From Phoma sp. XZ068 (taxonomy: Eukaryota; Ascomycota; Dothideomycetes; Pleosporales; Didymellaceae): a DNA stretch of 64,000 nucleotides. The first letter of the stretch is position 1. Every line of letters begins with the position of its first letter. This document shows, piece after piece, positions 44,327-55,801 of the stretch. The stretch spans positions 868,001 through 932,000 of the forward strand of contig RBKR01000002.1 of NCBI GenBank assembly GCA_004835665.1, given 5' to 3'. The position numbers were made by a program, and so were the translations under genes. The notes under the pieces were generated by a model. The model made no database searches. It saw only the letters and a program-made list of their open reading frames with translations, and was not told where the DNA came from.

Positions 44327-46207
44327 TCAGACTGTTTGAACTGCGCCACCGTCATAAAGGGAGAGGTCATCGTCATCGTCATCGTCATCGTCCTCGCTCT
44401 GGTCGTCTGTTTCGTCGCTCGAGTTGGTGCTCAAGATGCTGTACTGCAGTCGCAAAGGCTGGTCCATTCTGGGGAACCTCCCTGTTCCTTCTGCATCGAA
44501 GAACTTGCCCCAATTGAGTGATGGGCCTTCGAGTGAGAACTTGCCTTGCTCGCGCCATCTGCCAATGTAGAGATTGAGCGTGACCATGACCTTGCCGACA
44601 TCGAGCCAGTCAAAACCATAGTAATAAGCAGCAGGCTGTTGGTTTTGTGGGTTACCAAACTTTCTGCACCAAATACCCCAGAGAGTTGTGTACATCTCCT
44701 GATCACGGGCCTTGATCATGGTGAAGCCATGCAATTCTAGGAGGCCTTCCATGACTTCGTGACAAGAACTCTCAACCTGTCGCGGCGTCCGGGAGAAGAT
44801 GGTTGCGATCGTCTCATAGCGGCAACCCGTCTGCAGGAGCTCCAGACAGTGTAGCACCTTCTCCATACGGCTAATTACAGCCGACCTCTCAACGTAATGG
44901 TTGTCCACAAGCCACTGCTTCAGCGCTCGTAGCTCGTGGTGCTTGATAAAGTGGAGGTACGGTAGGATATAGTTCTCGTTCAGCACGTTGCTCAGCACCA
45001 TCTCGGTGACCTCAGAGCCAGATAGACAACTGCCCTGTCGTTGTCTGTCTGGGTCAATAAGAATGGGTGCAAGCTCAGCCTCTTCATCGCGGAGCCGGGC
45101 CTCGACCTCTAACCTGAGTGGCAGACTTGGTTTCGGATCGATATCCTCGACAACAGGACAGCCGTCATTTAGTTCGGCCCTGTGTCTTCGTATCCGAGTC
45201 TCGTACAAAGAGTCGTCACTGTCATAGCTGCCGTTGTAGCGGCCGTCAATCCCTAGCCCTGGATCGTAGGTTATCGCTCTAGGGGGCTCTCGAGACGCTG
45301 TTGTGGGTATGACTTCGGACGATGCTCGTGTTGGCGAGGGTTCGGCGGGTAGTCCTTCGGCTGATAGCAAAGCACCTGACATTCTATAAGTCCCCGTATG
45401 CGGCCTTCGTTTCTCCTTTGCAGGTAGCGTGATCGCATTCGGTATGTGGGCGCTCAACCTGGCACCCTTTGCGCCAGTCGGGACGTATGTGATCGGTTGC
45501 ACACGCCGTGTCTGCGGCTGTTCTGTCGCTCCAGTTGTGTCCGCCTCCAGCAAGTGCTTCTCTGGCTCCATTTCGATTCCTATCATGACTGGCGATTCCT
45601 TTTCGTGGTCCTTACCCCAGTCCTCGCTGTCTGACAAGCTCACTGGAAGGCTTCTGAGCTTCTCCTCCATCTTGACCATTCGTCGGTATGCTTGCCATGC
45701 AAGTCGCATAGCACCTTGGACCCAGTCATTGACTTCGGTCCCCAGCGAGGGACATCTCTCGAAGTGGAGTTTCTCCAGGTTTCTGTGTGCTGTCTTCAGC
45801 TGCCTCTTTATCTCCGTGACCTGTCCGATTGTCGAGTGTTCTTGTTCGATAAGCGCCTCTAAATACTGGACACGGATGCTCGTCCGGCGCACGTAATCTT
45901 CGACTTGATGCAGATTGTTCGCCATGATCTCACGCGACAATTTGGGCGTCGTCCTGAGAGATTTGCCCCGCGCTGGAGATATTCGCAGATCCCTCGTCGC
46001 GGGCTTCTCTTCGATGGGTCGATTACTGGCCTCTACATGCCGTGATGCTTGTCGCTGCCCCTTGAACGGTTTCGAGAGAGTTCGCCGTAACGAAGTAGTC
46101 GTCGACTGGTGATGATGGCCGACATCTCGTCGCAGGCGAAGAACGACGTGTTCGACCAGGATGGTGAAGGTCTGGAATTGCTGGCGCTTGTGCTGTGCTG
46201 GTTCCAT
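44327..46207 (-). CDS. Unrecognised protein with possible helix-turn-helix and acidic tail
   Basis: An open frame of 626 residues from the ATG at 46207; a start at 45925 (MANNLHQVEDYV) would give 532 and begins just before the first well-structured region. Residues about 95-190 look like paired helices or a coiled coil (RRTSIRVQYLEALIEQEHS). The middle is disordered and Pro/Ser-rich. From about 400 a helical block reads LKQWLVDNHYVERSAVISRM, then LELLQTGCRYETIATIFSRT and PRQVESSCHEVMEGLLELHG, which resembles the helix-turn-helix that precedes harbinger-type transposases (HTH_Tnp_4). No DDE catalytic core follows. A Trp/Tyr-rich block and a poly-Asp tail (DDDDDDDDDLSLYDGG) end it. I do not recognise the family. 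The N-terminus may include an upstream exon. Confidence 0.65.
   Translation of the reverse strand: MEPAQHKRQQFQTFTILVEHVVLRLRRDVGHHHQSTTTSLRRTLSKPFKGQRQASRHVEASNRPIEEKPATRDLRISPARGKSLRTTPKLSREIMANNLHQVEDYVRRTSIRVQYLEALIEQEHSTIGQVTEIKRQLKTAHRNLEKLHFERCPSLGTEVNDWVQGAMRLAWQAYRRMVKMEEKLRSLPVSLSDSEDWGKDHEKESPVMIGIEMEPEKHLLEADTTGATEQPQTRRVQPITYVPTGAKGARLSAHIPNAITLPAKEKRRPHTGTYRMSGALLSAEGLPAEPSPTRASSEVIPTTASREPPRAITYDPGLGIDGRYNGSYDSDDSLYETRIRRHRAELNDGCPVVEDIDPKPSLPLRLEVEARLRDEEAELAPILIDPDRQRQGSCLSGSEVTEMVLSNVLNENYILPYLHFIKHHELRALKQWLVDNHYVERSAVISRMEKVLHCLELLQTGCRYETIATIFSRTPRQVESSCHEVMEGLLELHGFTMIKARDQEMYTTLWGIWCRKFGNPQNQQPAAYYYGFDWLDVGKVMVTLNLYIGRWREQGKFSLEGPSLNWGKFFDAEGTGRFPRMDQPLRLQYSILSTNSSDETDDQSEDDDDDDDDDLSLYDGGAVQTV
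44366..44393 (-). repeat. GATGAC-type microsatellite encoding poly-Asp
   Basis: Four to five near-perfect GTCATC units on the plus strand encode the poly-aspartate tail of the minus-strand gene. Confidence 0.8.
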
Positions 46208-47910
46208 GGTTCAACGGCTATATCGACGCACTCTAGTCTGGAACAGCAAGTGGGCGACGACACGATTATGGCACGGCAGGCCGCCAGGGCTCGCCATGCT
46301 GCCACGATGTCCAATACAGGCGCGCTCAGGTGTCTTTTTCCTGTACCACCATCTCTTCGCAGCCCTTGCAGTCGCGTGGCGGCGTTCCTTACACCGTGGC
46401 ACTGGTTTCTCAAACATTATGATGGAAGAGGCACGCGCTTGCGGCATTCCTGGATCCGGTTCTCCAGAATGTGGAATGTCGCTCGTTCTCTTGCTATGTT
46501 CTGGAAAGCGGCTCGGTCGTGTGAGGGGGCTGTGCTACGAGGGGTCGTGGACCCGTACCCGTTATTGTTGTGATTCTTGCCCATGGTACAAGGTGCAACG
46601 GTCTGTGGAAGGTAAACATTGTCGAGTTCCAACAGGCGAAACATCGATGAATTGGCACTAATGAGTAAGAGTGGGGAGCTGTGAGGGCTGCGTCGTCAGT
46701 TGCGTCGTCACCGCGGAACGATATATCTTTATGAGACAACACGACCTAGATCGTCGTGCAACCTCGTTACTCGACAGCATGTCCAGCCCTTTCGAGCTTC
46801 TTGTTTCGCAATACGGATATCATCATGGTCTACAATTACGATAATCCAGCTCCGCCGCCAACAGGCCAGTGCTCACACGAGAGGCAGAGTTGCTAATGAC
46901 AGACATAATCATTGTCCATCTGTCCACAATCTCTTTGCAGCCAACCTCTCAAAGACGAATTCTGACGAATTTTGGTGTCACATGTTGTGTTCAGAAGCGG
47001 AGTGTAGCCTCAAGATCTGGGGTGCGTGTTTTCAGCGCTGGAGATCTTGAGATCGCAGCCAGGATGGTTCGTTCGGCTAGCGCAACGGTGGGATTTGAGC
47101 ACAAGAAGCCGAAGTTCGAGATGCCAAGTGCGCAGACTGCACCGTGGCAGGGCAAGTGCCCAACCCGACAGCCAGTCTGACAGGCCAATATGCACACTGA
47201 TATTTGCGGCCCACCCTCACGCATCACGGCGATGTCTGGTGTGTTTAGGTCCTCGTCGAAAACAAGTCGGGATGTTTGTGGCTGGCAGTAGCGCCGCCAT
47301 GATGAACAGCACTCCACCCTCGATCCACATCATGAGAGAAGTTTGCGGCGATGCGGCACAGCAGCAAGGACCCATCCTTGCCCCGGAATTGCCCCATCGC
47401 TTACGCGCAGCCAGGACCGTGTTGGCCTTGAACGCGGAGTTGTACTCCTGAACGTTCGACTTGCGCATCGAAGTTTCTTCCACTGATGACGGCAGCCGCG
47501 CCCTAATCGCTCGTCTCCCGCACGACCGCCGTGCAGCAACACTGTGGTCGTGTGCCCAGTCGTCTGTTTACGACCCCTCTTTTGCGTTCCCTCTCTTATT
47601 GTGACCTGTTATTACTTCAGTACTGTTCCTAGTCTGCGTCCGACGTTTCCTTTGTGTTTGAGTGCCATTCTTACCTCACGGCCACTCCGTTTGTTTTTCG
47701 AGTTTTCGGTAACCTCACCACACATCACACCACACGTCAACACTCAGCCCTAAGGATTACGAGCACATGTTGGCAGCGGATCCACACTACCAACCCCCCC
47801 TTCGATCCTGTCGCGTGGCAGCCCTGATTGGCATAGGTCTCCAGTTTTCGGAAGTTTAGAGTGCCTCAAAATCAATTATCTTTCTATGCAACACCTCAGC
47901 GTCGCCCATC
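46208..47910. other. Long intergenic region between divergent genes
   Basis: About 1.7 kb between the unrecognised gene (minus) and the giant coiled-coil gene (plus). Frames such as 46417-46644 (minus) and 47026-47451 (plus) have no domain. The 46417-46644 frame could be a 5' exon of the minus-strand gene, but no clean splice was found. The stretch 47570-47760 is pyrimidine-rich and probably promoter. Confidence 0.5.
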
Positions 47911-50900
47911 ATGGCGCCTGACTCCAATTCCCCGGAGGAGGAACGCCCTCCCACCATTCTCGCTGGTCTGGGGTTGGAAAACATCCTGCCAGTCAGTATG
48001 AACAGGCGAGATAGATCCAAGTCACGGTCGCGGCCGTCTACTACCCCGCATATGGAGCGATCCATATCGTCCATGGAGAACAGCTTTATGCTGGACCATT
48101 GGGGCTCACAGTCGCAGACCATTGACAGCGTAAGCAGTCTAGAAGATCATGCCTCAAGCTCCAAGGACGAGGACAAGCTCACCCCAATCACCAACTGGGC
48201 GCATCTCTCGTACATTAAGAGCCAGCGTAGCAACCTGCGAGCGGAGCTCAAAGCTCACCAAATTGCCGGCGCTGAGGCCAAACAGTCAGTGGCTTCCCTG
48301 CGGCGGATGGCGTTCCGCATGGCGGTCAACATATCTGTGAAGGAGAAGCAAATCGCAACGAGTGCCCGAAACTTGGTTAGAAGCAGGAAGAGCCACTACC
48401 TGGATGGGAAAGACGCAGAAAAGAGGATTGAGGAATTAAGGAGGTCGTTGCGAATCGAAGAAGGGAGAAACAAGGAGATATTGGAAGCATTGGAGAGGGC
48501 TTCTATGCTGACCTTGCAGTGTGAGTATCTTCTCGCTGCTGAGCACTGAGCTGCACCTTACTAAACCCTGTGGTAGACGCCAGCCCCAAACAATCACCGC
48601 AACATCGCCGTCAACCAAGCCCACTCTCTCCTCCTCCGTCGCCGCCGACCCGACTTGCCAACCTCCCCGACAGTCCCCTGCAGCCACCCAGAACACCGAC
48701 GCGCCCAAGTTCTTCCGAATGGCATGACACAGACTGGGAGCTCGTTCCAGACCACCATCGCGTCGCTGAAATACGCACGTCTGATAGCCGCTTGATTAGA
48801 GCAAAGCGCGACTCTGAACAGGCCCTCGCCGCCTGCCGAAATCGTATTGCCGCGTTACAGGCAGAGTGCATAAAGGAAAAGGCGGATGGCCAGCTGCTAC
48901 AATCAGCCAGGGAAGAGCTTACAGAGGAAGTGCGCAGTCACAAGGCTCAGATCGCCGAGCTGGAACAATCAAGAGCACGCGTGACGGAGACTTTGAAGGC
49001 TACTCAAGGACAATTGGAGGCTCTGAACACCTCCGAAGAGACGCTAAGGCAAGAGCTGCAGGCGAAAAGCAAGGAAATCACGGAGCTGGAACAGAGCAAT
49101 GCGCGAAAGCTAGGCGTAATTGAGTTGCTGGAGCAAGAGAAGGCAGTTTTGGAACAGCGGCTCGATGATGGTGAAGCTCGCCTCCAGGAACTTGAAAGCC
49201 ACACTGCTACCTTGGAGACAAAGTTGCGTGATGTGCAACATGCTTTCAAGCGGTCTGAACAACAGGAGGAACAGCTCCGCCATCAACTCGCAGACAAGGA
49301 AGTGGCACGCGCAGACACGCAAAAGCGCCTCGACAGAGGCACCCAGTACGTTCAGCTCCTCGAGCAGAAGATTGCAGAGCATGAAGCGGCCCTTGCGGAT
49401 AGCGAAAAGAAGATCAAAGTTGGGGGTGACGTCATCTCAGCTCTGCGCGATCAGGTCAATGATGCAATCAGCAATAGAAACAACTCAGAGGAAGCCTTGG
49501 AAGACATGAAAAGGGAGCTCTCGACTTTGCAGTCACACTCTGACCTACAAACCAAAGAGCGCGGCGCCGTAGCGAAAGAGCTGGATGAAGTTCGGAGCAC
49601 GAAAAGCAGGCTTGAGGACGAATTCCGCTCCCTGAACGAGAGACTCGAAGCGGAGAACAACGCCAAAAACAAACTCCACTCTGACCTTGATGCGCTGTAC
49701 GCATCGTACGAAAACCTGGAAACAGATCTTGAGAGTGCCCGCGAACGTGTCGAGCAATTGGAGCAAGTTGACACTCAGACCCAAGCAAAGCTTCGAGCAT
49801 TAGGCCAGAGTCTGCATCATGAGACAACCGCCAAATCACAGCTTCATGCGGAGCTGCAGACGTTACGAAAGGCGCACAGTAACCTAGAATCAAGTTTACA
49901 GGTTTTCAAGGAGAAGAACCGTTCATTAGAACGGATCGAGTCTGAGAATCAGGCGAAACTCAAGAGCCTCAATGACTCGAAGACAGAGCTTGAATCTCAG
50001 TTGAAGAGTACACGCGAGTCATCTTCGCAGCTTTCCCAGGACCTGGAGAAAAGCAAGGCCGCACTTACTGCCATTGAAGCTGAAAAGGGTCAACTCCAAG
50101 AAAAGCTCTCTGTTTCTGCAAGTCGAGTTTCTTCCCTCGAGGATGAACTGCGCGACGCTCACGACGCAAAGGCTGAGGCCGAAAAACGGCTGGGTGAGGA
50201 TCTACACACAAGCAATGAGCAACTCCAAGAGATGGAAGCTTCAGTAGCGGCTCTTAAGGAGTTATTGCAAGCATCCGAGCACCTTAAAACGTCCTTACAA
50301 CGAGAACTGCAACAAACCCAGTCATCTAAGAGCGAGGCCGAGTTGCGGCTGAAGGAAGTCAGTGCATCAAAAGCGGACCTGCAGACTCAGTATGACAATA
50401 CTTGTGTTCGTTTGACCGATACGGAACGCCAAAGTCAAAACCTGAAAACAGACCTGCAGCAGCTTGAGAGCGATCTAAGCTCGAGCCAGACGACGAAGCT
50501 TGATCTAGAAAGCCGCCTTGAGACTTCGCAAAAAGAGAGCAAAACCCTCAAAAGCCTTGCCTCGGAGCTCGAGATCGCGCTTAAAGATATTCGTGACGCA
50601 AAGGCGAAGGCTGATGAGAGTCTACTCATTGCCCAAACGGATGGGGAATCGTCCGGAGCTAAGATTGCAGACCTACACGACCAGCTGACCGAGTCCTCGA
50701 ATGCAAAAGAAGAGGCGGAAGCTAAGTCCCGAGATCTCATAACGCGAAGTGCCGATCTGGAACGTCAGTTGCAATCAACACAATCCAAGCTGGGCGAGGT
50801 CGAACAGATAGTGAATGAACGTCAGTCGGAGTTGAGCGCTGTGCTGGAAGACATTGCAGGGATCCGACGGGCCAAGGAGGAAGCTGACCAGCAACTCACC

Positions 50901-53900
50901 ACCTTGCAAGCTTCTCATGCAGTACTCACAAGCGAGTTGCAGTCGACCAAATCAGTTTTGACTGCAGCTGAGGCTGAAGTAGATTCTCTAAGTCGTAGGT
51001 TATCTACAAGCGAAGAGGAACTCGTGGCAGTTCACCTCAGCAAAGCCAATGTCGAAACGGAGCTCGAGAAGTCGACAACAACCAACGCAGATCTAGAGAG
51101 CCAACTGAGCATCACGCGGAAACACAAGGCCGATATCGAAAACCAGCTTCGAAGCTTAACAGGTTCCAACGCGGAGCTCGAGAAAGACCTTGCAGCATCC
51201 CGATCGCGTGTCGGCGACCTTGAAACAGAGAAGATCAACCTCGCTTCCAGAATGACTGGCACAGAGGAGCAACTTGTGATTCTACGACAGGCCCAGACCG
51301 ATGTCGATCACAGGCTCACTGCTGAACTGAGCTCCAAGGGAAAGCTAGAACAAGATCTTGCAGCAACTCGATCACGCCTGGACCAGCTTGAGACAGAGAA
51401 GTTTGGGCTAAGCTCCAAATTAGCTACCGCGGAAGGCGAAGTTCAAGACCTTCGACAGACCAAAATCGACATCGATACGAAGCTCACAGCTGCTTTGACC
51501 ACCAAATCCGAACTCAAGCAAGAGCTAGAGGCGATCCAGTCACAGCTGGAAAGAAGCGCATCCGAGAAAACAGACTTGGCTTCGAAGCTAGCCGGTGTGA
51601 ATCAGGACTTGACTGCCTTACAACAGGCTAAGGCTGATATGGAAGAACGGCTTACAGCGAAGTTGTCCAGCACAGAAGCTGAGATCAAGGATCTTCATCA
51701 GGCCAAGATCTATGGCGAGGAGAAGCTCGCAGCCGCCGTCAAGTCCAAAGCCACGCTCGAGCAAGACATGGAAGCTATTCACGCGCGCCTAGCCGATAGC
51801 ACATCGCATAACTCTTCGCTGACGTCGAAGCTGGCCAAGGCTAATGAGGCTTTCGAATCGCTACAGAAAAGCAAGACTGATGCTGACGAGCAGCTCCACA
51901 ATGCTCGTGAAGAGCTCGAAAGCCTGCGACAAGCCAATAGTGATGTGGCGGAGAAACTTCGCCTCGCGGAGACAGAGCTGGATAGCCAACGAAAAGCAAA
52001 GGATGCTTCTGAAGCACAGCTCAGCAACGCCAACAAGGATCTAGTGTCTCTTCAGGACCGTCAGCATGATACGCAGAGAAAGCTCGATCTGATACACCAG
52101 GAACTGAGAGAGTCACGACAGGCGCAGACTGATATTGAAGACAAGCTTGCTGCAGCTCTAGCGATAAGTGCAGCCGCTCAGAAGGACCTATCGTCGACGC
52201 AAACTGCTATGAGCGACATGGAGTCTCGAAATGCCGTGCTCATCTCACAACTTTCTGGGAAAGATACGGAGATTTCCAAATCCAACGAGCGCAAGCAGCA
52301 TGTAGAGCGTCAGCTTGACAGCATGATTGCATCTCGCACAGACCTCGAAGGACAGCTTACATCGACGCGTTCTCAGTTGGCGAACCTGGAATCGCAAAAT
52401 CAGTCGCTCAACGACAGGCTTGCGAAGACCGACGAAGAGATGGCCAATATCAAGCACGTTAAGGTCCAACTCGAATTCAAGCTCGAGAGCGCCATGCATG
52501 AAAGCGGCACGTTCGAGAGAGATCACAATACCCTAGCCCTGCGATTGGGTACTCTGGAGGCAGACAAGGCAAGCATCGATGCTGAACTGGCCAAGAATAC
52601 CAAGGAACTCGCTTGTGTGCAACAAGAACGAGCGAGAGTTGAGGAGCAGCTCAAGGATGCTATGAACCGCGTCCAAAGCCTCGAGACGGAAGCCACGTCC
52701 ATGCGCTCTCGACTTGAGGCAATTGAGGCGGAGAAGGCTGATCTCAGTGCCCAGCTCACGGCTACCAACGACGAGTTGTCCGCTATCCGACAGGAGTACA
52801 ATTCCATCGACCAATGCCATAAGGATGCTCTAGCGCGAAGCGAGAGTCTGCATGGCGAGTTGACGTCTTCACAATCGCGTGCCACTGACTTGCAAGCTCA
52901 AAACGAGGATCTTGCCCTTCAACTTTCCAGTGTTCGAGAAGACTTGCAACGCCAACAATCTCGTATGACTGAACTAGAGTCCGAGAAAGAGAAGTCTGCA
53001 CAGCAACTCACAATCGTCTACGAGGAGCTTGACCAGCAGCGAACTGCCAACACTAACCTCGAGGACCAGTCCAAGGATGCTTCGCAACGCAGCGCAGACC
53101 TCGAGCGTGACCTACATGCGACACGAATGCAGCTCGACATTGCGGTGTCGGAGGGCCTCGTGCAAGACGCGCGTGGGCTGGAGGCTGACGAGCAACTCAA
53201 GATCTTGCGCGAGACAAACGCTAAACTCGAGGCGACTGAGAGTGATCTTCTTCGCCGACTTGCCTCAGCTGAAGATGATCTCAACAGTGTACGGGAGACC
53301 AACACGCGCTTGGAGGAGTTCTTGAGTAGGGTGGAGTCTGATATGGCCACTACAGAAGCTGCATTCGAAGAGAGCGAGAGGCGTCTCGAACATTTCGTCC
53401 AAGAGTCCGAGGCTAAGTTGGAGGAATCGCGAAGCTCGAAGCTGAAGTACAAGCGCAAACTCTCGGAAAGAGAACGGGAGATTGAGGATCTAATCAGTCA
53501 AAACTCCGAGCTGCACCATCAGATCGAGGATCAGGCCGAAGAACTTACCACTCTCAACAAGGGCAAAGAGAAGATGACAGAAGAGCTACACGACAAAGAG
53601 CAATTCATCCAAGAGCTCAGTTCGTCGAGCGAGAACAGGCTGAAAGAAATCCATGTGGCGTACGACAGGCTGAAGAGAGATCACGATGGCAACAGTCACC
53701 TGCACAACGAATTGCAGGCCAAGGACGCTACGATTACAGAGCTTCAACAGAACAAGCATGAGTTCGCCATGTCATTCGCGTCCCTGGAGCAGGAAGTGCG
53801 CGAGCTCCGAGAAGACAAAAAGGCATTCGAGACTCTTGTAGCAACTCTGCAGGAAAAGATCCGCCATCTTGAAGTTCTTGAGGAGTGGCATAGCCCATCG

Positions 53901-54778
53901 GAGGCTAGTGCACCCGTAACGCCCTCACTGACAAGGGATCATATTGAGTGGAAGGACCAGGGCCATATAAGTCCGTCAAAGCACCGCAACTTGAGTCCCA
54001 TACCCAGTACTGGTCGAAGTCTCCGCAGCCAGCCAAGCAGAGCATCGACACATGCTAGCATTGGTTCGACACCAGAGGATCTCGACGAGTGGGCGAAAGA
54101 AGTAGAGCGCATCCGCATGCAACGAGATGAGCAGGTGGTCAAGTTGAAGGGCATGCGTAAAGAACGGGATGACCTGAAGAGGACTCTCAAAGAGAGTGAG
54201 CACCAGCTGCACGAGCTGGAAAAGCGCGGGCGTTCGTAAGTCATTGCATGATGCCTTTTGTTCAAACTGATGTGCTAACGTCCTGGTCTAGACAACGTCC
54301 ACGCCAGGTGCTTAGAAAGCGATCTGGTCGCCCTTCTCCAAACCAGTGGGGTACTGATGACTTCCTGCAACCTCCCAAAACGCCCACTCGCACGCGCCCT
54401 TCCACCTCCGCTGGCACACCCAGCACCCGACCGAGCCCATTCTCCTTTGGCTCTGCACGCAGCAGACATAGTAGCTACACGTACTCGCCGCCGACGCCCT
54501 TTTCAGACCGCCCAAGCACAGCTTCGCCAAGGAAAGAGCCAACACGCTGGACTAGCTTCTACCATAACCACACGGCCCAAAACGTCGACGCACTGGGCAT
54601 TGCCGAAGAAAGCGAGAAAGAAGGGAAATCGAGATCGAGGTCAAGAAGACGCATGACGAGTCGCAGCTTCAGATCCATGAAAAGCGCGGCGCAGGCTCAG
54701 GACCGGCAGAAACCGAAGCGCAGGTGGAGCTCCGGACTTAGAAAGTTATTCCTGGGTGAGCGAACGGCGTTGACTTAG
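47911..54778 (+). CDS. Giant coiled-coil protein, function unknown
   Basis: Exons 47911-48520, 48577-54235 and 54292-54778 give 2,251 residues. The N-terminal 205 residues hold a polar, Ser-rich lead and a conserved-looking helical segment (LTPITNWAHLSYIKSQRSNL, MAFRMAVNISVKEKQIATSA). A Pro-rich linker (SPLSPPPSPPTRL) follows. Residues about 275-1985 form one continuous heptad-rich coiled coil with few prolines. Within it, around 51177-51680, near-identical 56-residue modules repeat (LEKDLAASRSRVGDLETEK, then LEQDLAATRSRLDQLETEK). The C-terminus is Ser/Pro/Arg-rich and basic (KSRSRSRRRMTSRSFRSMKS, RRWSSGLRKLFLG). There are no motor, ATPase or membrane motifs, so it is not a myosin, kinesin or SMC protein. 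A scaffold or tether at the cytoskeleton, Golgi or nuclear envelope is plausible but unproven. Confidence 0.88.
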
Positions 54779-55801
54779 AGAGGGTTTTGCGTGCTTTCGC
54801 CGCGAGGAAAGCGTGTTTCCAATTGCCTTTCAGTGTTGACTTCGTGTAAATATGCGTATTACTTCCAGCGAGTGAGCTGTTTTTTCGTTTGTTTATTGTT
54901 AAGGGGTTGAGACGTATATCCACATATCCACATCTTATATACATATATTATCATTTTTCTGATGACCGCTCTTGATGCTACGGACAGTGTAGTGCTTCGT
55001 CAGTGTGTTCATGAGATGTTTCATGTATGATGATCCGGTGAACGATAACGCTCCTATCATCGAGGTAACCTGAAGTCAAGCCACTGGTGTCCAGCTTAGT
55101 TCTACTGTTCAAGGCGCTGGTTTGTTCTATATCAGATGAGGACGAGGTCTAGGCAATGACGAAGAGCTCAGGGATATATAGGTAGTGACAGAATACGTCG
55201 ATGATGGTCCATAATGCGATTAAGGTGTTTCTGTTTGAGCGCAGAGGTCAGGGAAGTAGGTCCTGCAGCATGAAATACAATACGAGTGTAGCTTCAGGGA
55301 TACAATCAAGAGGTGTGAGGATTGATGCTTCGTTCTCCCGCATATCGGGACGAAACTACGGTCATCGCTACAGACTTGTCGGTGGTGGAGAGGGAGAAGG
55401 TCCGCGTTTCAGGGAAGGCAAGGTGCGTGGCGTGGATGAGTGTTATGGAGGGAATCTGTTTGTAGAAGCTCGTTCCGTATTAGTTTGTGTAGAGGATGGA
55501 TAAATCATACAGTGGTGGTTTAGTTAAGTGCGATGTGAATGCGAGGGCATCTACAAATTGATCATACCATTACGTAAAGATCCTGAGAATCAGACTGAGG
55601 TTAAGATAAATGAGACGTTTAGAGCAAAGTCTTGTATGATCAAGCAGGATATATTGAATTTAGACGGTGGAAGGAAGCGTGGATAAAGACGCACATTGGC
55701 GAGGTTGCCCCCGCTCTTACGAACCTTCCTCAAACGTGTACTGCTTCTCACTCCAACTTGAATCTACAGTAAGGGCATATATAACCGGCTCCCTCCCATG
55801 C
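54779..55801. other. Intergenic between convergent genes
   Basis: About 1 kb between the stop codons of the coiled-coil gene and the sugar transporter. An A/T-rich segment at 54900-54955 (TATATACATATATTAT) resembles a 3'-end efficiency element. The frame at 55201-55503 has no domain. No gene is seen. Confidence 0.5.

Noticed and set aside
44327..46207. Harbinger transposon
   Set aside because: Only the helix-turn-helix resembles a transposase; there is no DDE core, terminal inverted repeat or target duplication.
47026..47451. 141-residue plus-strand frame upstream of the coiled-coil gene
   Set aside because: Compositionally random, and competing frames occur on both strands.
55028..55073. 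ATGATGA followed by CTGA in the coiled-coil gene 3' flank
   Set aside because: The spacing is too short and there is no terminal stem or recognisable guide.
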